From positions 589,001 to 653,000 of the forward strand of contig JANUWF010001783.1 of the NCBI GenBank assembly GCA_026120185.1: a stretch of 64,000 nt of DNA. Direction: 5' to 3'. Positions 12,338 through 22,327 of this stretch are shown in pieces. The notes under the pieces are model-generated. The model was not told where the DNA came from. It ran no database searches and worked only from the letters and a program-made list of their open reading frames with translations. The stretch comes from Voacanga thouarsii (Eukaryota; Streptophyta; Magnoliopsida; Gentianales; Apocynaceae). The position numbers and the translations under genes were made by a program. Position 1 is the first letter of the stretch. Every line of letters begins with the position of its first letter.

Positions 12338-12842
12338 TTCTCCCCTACTTAATAAAATTTTGTCCCTAAAATTATACTAAGCCATACCTTTGACCATCTC
12401 GTGGTACTTCTTTTTCGTCCACTTCTCGGTCCCCAGGTGGCGCCGAAATCTCCGTGATGCTCCCACAACAACTTAACCATAGGGGCCACTTTATTTCTTA
12501 ATTCCTTTACACAGCAATCCAATACCTTGATTAGCTTCTCCATATAGGTCAAATTTGATTGCAGTTATAGTGGCTCGTCGTTCAAAACAAGCTTCGAGTC
12601 TGGATTATATTTCTTTAGTTGTTGGTATAACTTTATTGTTGGCTTTAAACTGCTTTCCAGTCATGTTTCTCCTTTGTTTACCTATCTTCCATATTCTTTC
12701 GATGCCTAGTATAATAATGTTAGATATTTTTCCCTTACACAACTTCTATCAAACCATACCAGTTAAGGTTCGATGGTTGTTATCATAAATCAACTTTGTA
12801 TATAGAAGGCTTTTAGTTTTCTCATTTTCGAAATCTAGTGTG
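12338..12842 (-). pseudogene. G1 pol 3' end: integrase C-terminus and chromodomain remnant
   Basis: On the minus strand, VAPMVKLLWEHHGDFGATW and nearby residues match the chromodomain end of chromovirus integrases (pattern P-x-VKVxWxxH-x-x-ATWE). It sits immediately upstream of the polypurine tract, as in intact elements. The rest, up to 12842, is degenerate. Reading is cut at the G3 insertion and resumes at 52957. A 77-residue plus-strand frame at 12555-12788 is probably chance. Confidence 0.65.
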
Positions 12843-12847
12843 CAAGC

Positions 12848-15800
12848 TGTAACACCCCTACTAAAAGTAACAACGAAAGCATAATAAAATCGGGTGCCGG
12901 CCCGTCCAGTTACCCGGACATGGGGTCTTTATAACGAAGAACTATAAGTAGTAACCAAGGTCCAAACTGATACAACTAACTCATATTGATGGTCATATAC
13001 ATATATAATAGAGAGTCTCATATAAGCAATCTCCATATACATTAGTAATAAAGTTCATAATCAAAAGAGAAAGCATCCGGACCTAGACTGTTGTCACTGT
13101 GGTATTGTCTCACTATTCGTAAGTCTGCTTAACTCTGGATCCTACAAAATAGTAAGATAAAAGATACATGTGAGTGAAAAATTACCCAGTGAGTCCTACG
13201 CGTACCAGCGCTTTACAAAAATAGATAAAGTAAAGTAATATTACGTTTTCGTCCCCAAAAGGGCACTATAGAAAGGTTTTCTTTTTCTTTTTCCACTAAA
13301 ATCAATTCCAAAACTCTCTAAAGAAGAGTTTAGTTAGAACTCAATCATTTTTGAAAAATTGTATTTCAATTTCAAATCATTGTCTCAATTCCAAAATCAC
13401 AGGCACTTTTCCAACAGAAGGTCGGCCTGCATGCAAAGCTCATAAGGCTTCGCCTTTGGCACTACGTCTCATTGTGTTAAGACCGCAACCTACAGTACTC
13501 AACTATGCGTTACCAGAGAGGAAGTACACCATAGCGTACAACCGAGAATAAATAATAAGTATACCACGACATACTAAGTGTACCGCAATACACTAAATAT
13601 TTTACTTGCTACCGTAAGCCAAGGGGTCCCAATCCTGATGTCATTCACTATCGAGGTAGCAAGGGGTTGAACAACGCCAGGTGTCTAGCCCAGTCGTGAA
13701 CAACCCAAATCAAAGTGCATACAAGGCACGACAATTGCCAGGCACTAGACGGCTAGCCAGGTTGACTCATCTCAATGTCCTGACATCTTGTTTGGAGTAA
13801 GACAATCCCCAGAACTAGCTAGGTTACTTGCGGTCATCTATCTCTAACATGAGTTAATACAAAGATCAAAATCCTTATTGAGTACTCAACGTTTCAAAAC
13901 CAATGCCTACTGATTGATTAGGCCAAAGGGTTATTTGTTCCTGCAGGATTTTCAAATCAAACATTTTTGGGGCAACATATCATTTTCTAAAAATTGATCC
14001 TACTAACTAGCAAGTCAGAGAATTGTTCCCATAGGTTCCGTAGGGCCAATCAGTTCATTCTATAGGCATATCAGGCTAATAAAGCAATTTCTCGGATCAA
14101 AATGTAGTTTTCTAAAAGTCAATCTCTTACCGAGAGATCATTTTTCAAATTTCTGTCGAAACAAGGTAAAGAGTTCTTTTTACATATTAAAATAAGTTTC
14201 CAAGAGCATTCGGATCATTTTGCCCGTACTTGATCACAAAAGTTATTTCCAAGGGTATTCGGGTCATTTTTTCTATACCCGATCACAAAAGTCATTTTCA
14301 AGGGTATTCGGGTCATTTTACCTATATCTAATTACAAAAGTCATTTCTAAGGGGATTTGAGTCATTTTACCCTTACCTGGTTTGAAAAGTATTCACAAAA
14401 GTTCCAATAAGGACATTTTAATCATTTTCCAAATACCCGATTTCAAAAGGAACTTATCTCAAGAAATCCAGAATTCTAATCCTAAAAAGGGTTTAAATTC
14501 AAAGTTTCCAATCATGTTTCCATAAAAATGTTCCAATAAAGGCATTAATCCAAAAATTACCATTTTTCGAAAATCCCAAATATTTAATCCAAAAAGGACT
14601 AAATTCACAAAATTCATGCATTAATCATCCGTTAAGGTTTCCAAGCCAATTATGAGTTCATTCGAGCCTAAAATGTAATAAAAATAAATCTTGCTCAATA
14701 AATCTTAAATATATTCAGGAATTTCTAAAATGGTATAAAACGTACCATTTCCTGGAAAAATAAAGCATACTAACTTTCAAATAGTTTTAGAAGTCAAAGG
14801 GACTCACCTCGTGTCCTAAATAAGCTTTTATCATTCACGCCGTTCAATTACCATTTTCACCATTTCCAACATGTCGTTGGCCATTTACCAGCAAATCTAC
14901 ATCAAACATCATTTTTACACTTAGTTGAATTTGGTCGAAAAGTAACCGACGGTTAGCCGACATTCAATCAACATGCCTGATGATTAGCCGACGTTTCAGA
15001 AAACGTACAATGGTTGTTCATGCCGTTTTTTCGTCATTTGTTCAATTCTTCCATTTTCCTTTTTTCATATCCTTCCTCTCTTCATGAACATGGAATTATC
15101 TTCATGTTTTTCATTCATTTCATCCCAAAATCACACAATTAATCCTTCTCAAGTTCATTCATTTCCTAACGGAAATTCTGAATTTCCTTTCTTAACACAC
15201 AATTTTGTTTTACGCATAACTTTCAATCCACAACTCCGATTGGGCTCTATGATATATCAAAATGTTCGTAAGACTCTTAACTTTAAATCTGTATATGCCT
15301 TTTCCTGAGTTCTGTTTTCTGTGACACAATACAGAGGCAAAACCAGCCCTAATAGTTTGCCTAATCTCAACCATTCATGTTATCCTTTGATTTCCTTTAA
15401 CCTTTAATACCTGGAGAACATTAGATTCATACAATTTTCCCTTCAAATCATCCTTTATCCTTCATTTTTCAGATTCCAAAAACTCATAAAATTCATGTTT
15501 ATTCAACACAAATTCACTTCCTTCAATCAAAAGATAGCATAGTTCATCCTTCTAACCAATTAACTTCCATTGTCATCCCACTTTGATCATCATCTCATCA
15601 ACCACGATCAACTCTTTGAACAACCATGAATATTCATTCCTTTATCACACAAAAAATAATCCATAAATCCCCTAAGCAGATGGCACACATAATCACACAC
15701 AAATTTCACAAACAAAGTTTATGTACCCTAGCTTTTGATCCAAAATCAAGACATGAAAATCATGTTTTCATGTTAAAATTAACCTAAACATAATCACCAT

Positions 15801-16916
15801 TCACCCAACAACAACTTTAATTCTAGCAAGGTTGGGTTTTACCTTGTATATAGAGTTCTTTGATATGATTTGCTCTAAGAATCTCTCAACAACACACACA
15901 CTACACCAAGAACACACACTATTCACCTTTTCTCTTTTTTTTTTTGCTAATTTCTTTTGATATCTTCTTCTCTTATTTTTCTCCCCCAAGGTTGCCGAAA
16001 TTCTAGCTGTTTTTTAGCCTTCTCATGGCCACAATTCATCAGAATTTTGGCCAAGTAAATTTTTTTAATTCAATTAATTATATGGTGGTTTTCATGTAGG
16101 TTTGTTCCAATACCAAAATTACACACTATTTTCCTTGATTTTCTTCCTTAAATTTTCTCTTCTCTTCTTTCTTGTGGCTACCGATGTTTTTGGGTATTTT
16201 TCTAGCCAATCCACCACCTCTTTGTGGAAAAATATTGGGCAAATAAATTGAGCAAGGTATTAATTAAATGGCTCCACAAATGATGTGTTCCAATCACAAT
16301 TAAACACATCATTTCTTTATTTATTTTGTAATTTCTTAATTCCATATGTCTTGCATGAATTCTTCATGCAACCTCTCATAAGTTGACACTTGTTTATGGG
16401 CTACCAATCACAAAATGCCACACATACCATTTCTTTTAAGCGCGATTTCACTTTTTCTCCGAAATAATCAAAATTTGGGTCCGAAATTAAAAAAAAAAAA
16501 TTGTTTTACCATTCAACTCCAAAATTCCACTGAATTCATTGGTGATACTTAAATTCTTCAATTCTTCCCCAGTTTGGTCAAATTTGCAGACAAAATTGCA
16601 GGTGCAGTCAAAATGATGAAAATGCCCTCGATAACCCGAATTTCTTAATTCACGCTAAAATGTGCGCTTCATCGCACTGATCAATTTCCATTCTCAACGT
16701 ACCCTCAAATTGTTATTTTACTAACAGTAATAGCCTTTTGAAGATTTAGGGTACGGGTAGAACAAATCTAATAATTACATCTAGGTCCCGATAAAAGGCT
16801 ATTATACTATAACATTCGCTTCATTATAATGATCGCTTTTTGTTCTGGCAATTGATAGGAATTCTCATCCTATTATAAGTAGTAGCCAATTGAAGGTTAA
16901 AATATAGGGTATTACA
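12848..16916 (-). mobile_element. G3 3' LTR (4.07 kb)
   Basis: On the plus strand it runs from TGTAACACCCCTAC to GGGTATTACA. It matches 48680-52951 throughout, though with many substitutions. Inside are about four 50-bp tandem units near 14200-14400 (core attcgggtcatttt, then gatcacaaaagtcattt) and a TTAGCCGACG motif block near 14940-15010. Short reading frames near 13351, 15084 and 15801 have no domain and are ignored. Confidence 0.9.
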
Positions 16917-18486
16917 ATCTCTCATCCTTACAAAAATTTCGTCCTCGAAATTGGCTAACACTTGGAATAATTTTGGATACTTCTTCAACATCTTCACTTC
17001 CATTTCCCAGGTCGCGTCTTGCACTAGATGATGATTCCACAATACTTTTACAAGTTAAATTTTCTTATTCCGCAATTCCTTTTCAGCATACTCCAAGATC
17101 TTAATAGTCTTTTCGTCATACTTCATACTTAGAGTCATCTCAATAGGTTCTTCATTCAAAACATGTGCAGGATTAGCTACATACTTCCGAAGTTAGGAGG
17201 TATGGTATATGTTTTGAATACCTTGAAGCTTTACTGGTAACTTTAATTAATAAGCCACCTTCCTAATCCTCTCGACAGTAGGGAATGGTCCAACGTACCT
17301 AGGTGCCAATTTCTTCCTTTGTCCTTCGGTTCCCAATTGCCATTGTGGAGTCAACTTCAAGAATACATGATCTCCTTCTACAAATTCTCTCTCCTACGTC
17401 GATCCGTATAGCTTTTCTATCTACTCTGAGTTGCCTCCAACTTGACTTTGATCATTTTCACAGCCTGTTGAACGTTTTCAAGATCAAAAGCTTCTTGTTC
17501 ATCCATTCTCCATCCTAAACTTTCCCAATATAATGGGGACTGAGATTTTCTTCCATATAAGGCTTCAAACAAGGCTATTCCAATTGTTGATTGATAACTA
17601 TTATTGTTTACGAATTCTGCTACACCAAATTATCAATCCACTTAGTTCCAAAATCCAAAGCGTAAGCCCATAACATGTCTTCCAAAACTCTATTCACTCG
17701 TTCAGTCTGTCCATCCTTTTGTAGGTGCATTGCTGTGCTGAACTTTAATGTTGTCCCATATCTCTGCTGTAATTTAGTCTAAAACTTCGAAGTAAATCTA
17801 GGATCTCGATTTGACACAACACTAGAGGGTACTCTATGTAATCTGAATACTTCCTCCATAAAAATATTCCTTAACTTCTCTAAAGTATCCCGCTGGTTGA
17901 TGGGAATGAAATGAGCAAACGTAGTCAGTCAATCCACTATCACCCATATGGTATCTCGCTGTCCTACTGCCATGGTAATCCCGTAATGAAATCCATAATA
18001 ATGTCATCCTATTTCCACGATGGTATAGGTAATGGCTGTAATAACCTTGTAGGTTGTTGCTAATTATCTTTCACCTGCTGACAAGTTAAACATCGAGCCA
18101 TAAAGTTTGAAATGTCCTTCTTCATACCAATCCACCAATAATGTTATTTCAAGTCATGATATATCTTTACTGTTCCTGGATGGATGATATACTTACTTCG
18201 ATGTGCCTCTGTAAAATATTTTAACTCATTGTGAATTGTTTCAGAATATAATATTGATCTCGGTAACAAATAATTCCATTATTATCCTTTTAGAATTCAC
18301 CTACTCCTTTACTTACCTCCTCTTGCACCAACTTTTGTAGCTCTTCATCTTTATCTTACTCTCTTTTCAACTGTTATAGGAAAGCAGGTTGAATGGAGAT
18401 ATTACTCATTTTTATTTCTCCATCTACTGCAAATGCTTCCAATTTTGGAATTCGTAACATCTGAAGAGCTGATAAATGAGCTTTCC
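16917..18486 (-). pseudogene. G3 integrase and chromodomain pseudogene
   Basis: Read from 18486 downwards it holds the integrase core. SNRDPRFTS stands in for the usual SDRDPRF, so the second catalytic Asp is Asn. GQTERVNRVLEDMLWAYA keeps the catalytic Glu, and ALFEALYGRKSQSPLYW follows. The C-terminus (16824-17042) reads WNHHLVQDATWEME, a chromodomain, then the FEDEIFV end before a decayed polypurine tract. Many stops are present. G2 inserted just upstream of this part, separating it from the RNase H at 33739. Confidence 0.85.
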
Positions 18487-19243
18487 TGTAACACCCCACT
18501 ACCTATGCCCCTATTAGGGCTGGGAATGTCGCCCCGTTCACAGGACAAGGGTCTTTATAACTAGGACACACAAAATAAAATAAAAAAATAATTTAAAATT
18601 AAACTTATTATAACCTAGCAATACATGAACAAATTCAAAAATAAATGTCTGCTACTGTCTCTCAAAACAAATACATAGAAAACATAACAACGAATCTTCA
18701 AAACATAGGCAATTCTCTAGCTAATAATCTTCACAACAGGATCGACCTGAAAATATGATATAAAATGTGGTGAGATATAAATCTCAGTAAGCCCGTATGT
18801 ACTTTGAGTGTTTCAGGTAAAACAGTTCATGTATGCAAGTTGTAAAAATTTCATAAAAAAAAAGTGCTGGCAAGCCTCAAATAAATTTCATAAATGAAAA
18901 GTGGTGTTTTGCTTTCCAAAACATATATGTGCACAATAAATTCAACCACTCAAAAGAGATAGCCATGGCACCACACTTTGCGCACCATGACAATATAATG
19001 AATAGAATGCCACACTTTGTGTATACTAACACAAGATAGGTGTACGGCCTACCGGGTGAGATACCCCTCCATCTCTACACCCAAACTTACCGGTTGTCCA
19101 CTCCAAAAATACACAGTCCACCTGAATGAACTTGCTAGCTCGGACCGGTATGACCTACAGGACTGGCATCCTATTCGGGAAGGACCCACCCCTTGGAGGT
19201 GGTCACCTACTGAGAGACTTACCCTAACCCTTCAAAGACTAGT
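18487..19243 (-). mobile_element. G2 3' LTR, left part (LTR 3' end)
   Basis: It starts on the plus strand as TGTAACACCCCACTACC and matches 30837-31590. It ends in the CTAGT target copy of the nested chimeric insertion, and the LTR resumes at 22328. A reading frame at 19017-19370 spans the junction and is not a gene. Confidence 0.9.
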
Positions 19244-19356
19244 TATCACGCCTTATGCCCGCGGACCCGGGAGCGCGACTATGGGCCTGGCAGCACCTAC
19301 GGTCAACTACTTGGCCGTCGTCCTCGCTGGGCCAAAATGGATATCCCAAGTTGACA
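19244..19356 (-). repeat. inverted copy of the miniature LTR 3' end
   Basis: Read on the minus strand it runs TGTCAACTTGGGATATCC to GGCGTGATA. This matches the 3' two thirds of the 187-bp LTR. It faces LTR copy 1 head to head, so the outer end of the insertion here is also a U5-type end (TATCACGCC on the plus strand). Confidence 0.8.
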
Positions 19357-19523
19357 TGGGATTGGGATGAGAAGTATGATTGGTATATAAGAATGGGCCT
19401 AAATACCCATTGTCAACTTGAGATATCCATTTTGGCCCAACGAGGACGACGGCCAAGTAGTTGACTGTGGGTGCTGTCAGGCCCATAGTCGTGCTCCCGG
19501 GTCTGCGGGCACGGGACGTGACA
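19357..19523 (+). mobile_element. miniature LTR copy 1 (5' end missing)
   Basis: It begins TGGGATTGGGATGAG, lacking about the first 20 bases, and ends CGGGACGTGACA. A TGGTATCAGAG primer site follows at 19526-19536. Confidence 0.8.
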
Positions 19524-19683
19524 TTTGGTATCAGAGAAGGTAACCAGCCCCCGATATGGGAGTTAAGTGCTACACCGTGTACGATGGGAGTCACCTCTAG
19601 AATCCTATGCCGCCTGGTTGGTCTTGGGTTTGGCCCCTAAGGATGGGCCCAGCGAGGACGCTTGGGCCTAAAGGAGGGGTGAA
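19524..19683 (+). mobile_element. miniature element internal region with primer site and polypurine tract
   Basis: It opens with the Met-tRNA type site TGGTATCAGAG at 19526. It continues ggtaaccagcccccgatatg and ends with the polypurine tract AAAGGAGGGGTGAA just before the next LTR. It codes for nothing, so both the proteins and the replication machinery must come from another element. Confidence 0.8.
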
Positions 19684-19842
19684 TGTGATACCCCAATCCC
19701 ACATGGGATTGGGATGAGAAGTGTGAATGGTATATAAGAATGGGCCTAAATACCCATTGTTAACTTGGGATATCCATTTTGGCCTAGTGAGGACGGCGGC
19801 CAAGTAGTTGACCGTGGCTGCTGCCAGGCCCATAGTCGCGCT
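19684..19842 (+). mobile_element. miniature LTR copy 2, 3' end replaced
   Basis: It begins TGTGATACCCCAATCCC and includes a 14-bp near-palindrome, ATCCCACATGGGAT. It matches LTR copies 1 and 3 until catagtcgcgct, where gypsy pol sequence takes over and the last 28 or so bases are lost. Confidence 0.8.
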
Positions 19843-20069
19843 AAGGAAGAGTATCTGACTTATGATGAGGTACTAATAAGGATCGTGGACAGGAAATTGC
19901 AAGTCTTGAGACGAAGAACTATACCATATGTGAATGTGCAATGGTCAAATCACACGGAGCGGGAGGCCATTTGGGAGCTAGAAGAGGATGCACGACGGAA
20001 ATACCCTTCCTTGTTTGATAATTTAGGTGCATAAGTTTCGAGGACAAAACTTTTTGTAAGGGGGTGGAA
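19843..20069 (+). pseudogene. gypsy pol 3' end with chromodomain (element G4)
   Basis: An open frame of about 60 residues encodes a chromodomain: EVLIRIVDRKLQVLRRR, then VNVQWSNHTEREAIWELEE, ending YPSLFDNLGA and a stop at 20032-20034. Chromodomains at the integrase C-terminus direct chromovirus insertion towards marked chromatin. A tract, TTTTGTAAGGGGGTGGAA, between the stop and the LTR at 20070 is the polypurine tract. The frame is undamaged over this length, unlike the older elements. A methionine upstream at 19765 lies in the miniature LTR and is not the real start. Confidence 0.85.
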
Positions 20070-21977
20070 TGTGAGCCCATGGTCTAGAGTCTCTACTGGG
20101 CCTTTCGCTTCTTTGTGTTAATTAGCCATGGGCTTAGCCTTATAGTTAGGGACTTAATTAATGGGGGGGATATTAGGAGGACTTGATAGCAATTTTGTAA
20201 CTCTCTGACTGATTAAACGTTTTGCCAGAACGTGGTTTTGATACTCACATCATTGTTCAACTGTCAGAGACAGTTCAGAGAGAGGAGAAAGGCCAAGAGG
20301 AGGAGACAAATGAAGGGGAAGAGCTCGAGGCTTCGAATTTAGGTAATTCGCGTTCCCCTTAAGCTTTTATTGAGGTTTAATTGATGCCTAGGGTTCTTGA
20401 TTTTACTGTTCTGATTTGGGGAGAAATGGGGTGAATGATGTTCTGATGGGGATTGATTGGGATTGTAGGTGTGGAAGAGGTTGGTGGTGATAAGGGTGAT
20501 CTGTGAGTAGGATTCCGAGTAAGGATTCTGACTTAACTGTGTTGATTTTCGACTGATGGTTTGGCTTTATGATCGTCTATTTTTTTTTCAATCTGAAAGT
20601 TATGTTGGTATTCAATTGGATTGAGCATGGGAATAATTTGTTGTGATGTTGAGTTGTTTATGCTCAAGTAAGACTATATGATATGTATTTTACTGTTTTT
20701 GTTCTGTACTGAATTTTGGTTGCTGAAATTCTGTTCTATTCTGGCATTTGTTTGGGGTTTGGTCTTGGTAGGGATGATCCCTTATGTTTTGTGTACTGGC
20801 CCTAGGCTTGGGGGATACAATACCTTGCCCAATTCTGTGTACTGGCCCTCCTCCTAACGGGATAAAATAGTTAGGAGATTGATATCAGTTAGCCAAGGCT
20901 TCTCCCAAACATGTGTCATGAATTCTGGGTCTGTTCACATAATTTGAAAAGTTGGAAATAGTATAGTGAATTGTTATGGAAAAATGGTAGGGTAATGGTT
21001 GTGTTGTTCATTATTGGAGTAGTTGTGAATGTTGATCCTTATTCTGTTTCTTTGTGCATTTTGGCCTCTAATTTGTTCTGGTTTTATGTCCTTTCTTTGG
21101 TCTCTGCTTTTCGTGTATTATGCTCTGTTTTTTTTGGCAGATTTAGTTTGAACAGGCGCCTGTTATTCAGTCCAACAGGCGCCGGTTGAAACAGACGCAT
21201 TCCGGAAATTTTCCCGTGAAGAACCGGCATTGGTTCTTCAGCTAAATAGGCACCGGTTCCTATGTTCAACAGGCGCCGGTTGGTCCTCAAAAAATCAAAT
21301 CTTCCGTTTTTAGCTTCAACAAGTGCCGGTTGACATACCTAAACAGGCACCGATTCATCTCAGAATCAGACCGCTTCTATTTTGTTCCAACAGGCGCTGT
21401 TTACTCTTCCTAATAGGCGCCGGTTAACTTGCTAATTCTGAATCTCTTTAGTTTGATCAAAGTTACCTTTGTTTGTTGTATTATTCCTTAGTGTGTGCTA
21501 TAAGTGAGAAATATTTGAGCCTGAACCACAACCATGTGTTACCCTAACTAAGTCCACTACTACCACTGTTTTAAAGTTCAATGATTTGCGAAACTATATC
21601 TATGTAACTTGCTCAATCCTGGTTAAGTTATGATTCTTACTGAGCTAGTGAGCTTACACCTTACTTATCATTTCAGATTCTCAGTTGAACGAGTAGGAAT
21701 TAGACGGGTGGTTCGAGGAGGACCTAGAGTGACTAATTTGACAAGTTCATGTAACGTTCTCATTTATATTCTACTTTATGACATTGGAGTTTTAATACGT
21801 CTGGAGTTATTCCAAGGGATTAGTTAGATCATTTTGCATTGTAACCGAATAATTATGAGTTTTGGCAATTTCAGTTATGATAGTTGAGTCTATTTTTGGT
21901 AATGTCTGTTCTGGTTCTAGGTTCGGTATTCCATTTCGAGATGCTGCCATGTCATCTCTCGGGTCCGAGGTGTGACA
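20070..21977 (+). mobile_element. G4 gypsy LTR (1.9 kb)
   Basis: It starts TGTGAGCCCATGG after the polypurine tract and ends CCGAGGTGTGACA, followed by primer site TGGTAACAGAGC at 21983-21994 (one mismatch from the Met-tRNA site). It holds a duplicated tgtgtactggccct word near 20790 and 20838 and a cluster of GGCGCC palindromes at 21148-21430. The short frames near 20971 and 21084 show no domain. Confidence 0.8.
21148..21430. repeat. cluster of AACAGGCGCCGGTT-type palindromic motifs
   Basis: About nine copies or near copies occur at irregular 20-60 base spacing. The first, AACAGGCGCCTGTT, is a perfect 14-bp palindrome. Others are AACAGGCGCCGGTT and decayed forms such as AATAGGCACCGGTT and AACAAGTGCCGGTT. 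They stand out in an AT-rich LTR and may be protein-binding sites, which is an inference. Confidence 0.7.
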
Positions 21978-22140
21978 TTTAGTGGTAACAGAGCAGGTAA
22001 CCAGCCCCCAGTATGGGAACTAAGTGCTACACCGTGTGCGGTGGGAGCCACCTCTAGAATCCTATGCCTCCTGGTTGGTTCTGGGCTTGGCCCCTAAGGA
22101 TGGAACCAGCGAGGATGCTTGGGCCTAAATGAGGGGTGAA
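21978..22140 (+). mobile_element. miniature element internal region, second copy, behind the G4 primer site
   Basis: After the G4 LTR and primer site the sequence becomes that of the miniature element (ggtaaccagcccccagtatg onwards). It ends in a purine tract (AAATGAGGGGTGAA) before LTR copy 3. The switch falls in or just after the primer site, where the two elements resemble each other. Confidence 0.8.
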
Positions 22141-22327
22141 TGTGATACTCCAATCCCATATGGGATTGGGATGAGAAGTGTGAATGGTATATAAGAATGG
22201 GCCTAAGTACCCATTGTCAACATGGGATATTTATTTTGGCCTACCGAGGACGGCGACCAAGTAGTTGACCGTGGGTGCTGCCAGGCCCATAGTCGAGCTC
22301 CCAGGTCCTCGGGCACGGGGCGTGACA
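22141..22327 (+). mobile_element. miniature LTR copy 3 (complete, 187 bp)
   Basis: It runs from TGTGATACTCC to GGGGCGTGACA. It carries the perfect palindrome ATCCCATATGGGAT near its start and a TATA-like tatataag near 22189. It ends at the CTAGT target copy. Confidence 0.85.

Larger units (their letters stand above)
19244..22327 (+). mobile_element. chimeric miniature-LTR/gypsy insertion in the G2 LTR, TSD CTAGT
   Basis: It is flanked by CTAGT at 19239-19243 and 22328-22332. The order is: inverted LTR end (19244-19356), LTR copy 1 (19357-19523), internal (19524-19683), LTR copy 2 cut short (19684-19842), gypsy pol end (19843-20069), full gypsy LTR (20070-21977), internal again (21978-22140), LTR copy 3 (22141-22327). 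The small element has 187-bp LTRs, a 160-bp internal part, a primer site and a polypurine tract, but no coding capacity. That is the layout of a terminal-repeat retrotransposon in miniature (TRIM). Confidence 0.8.

Noticed and set aside
12555..12788. 77-residue hydrophobic frame, possible membrane protein
   Set aside because: It lies on the opposite strand within the decayed G1 pol next to its chromodomain; the composition is AT-rich and no start context or homologue is recognised.
14200..14440. Regularly spaced repeats as a CRISPR array
   Set aside because: The 50-base units are contiguous diverged tandem repeats in a plant LTR, with no unique spacers.
19524..19683. Miniature element as a Cassandra-type TRIM with 5S rRNA promoter
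   Set aside because: Some words (cttgggcc, aaggatggg) vaguely recall 5S boxes, but they lie in the internal region, not the LTR, and the conserved 5S order is absent.
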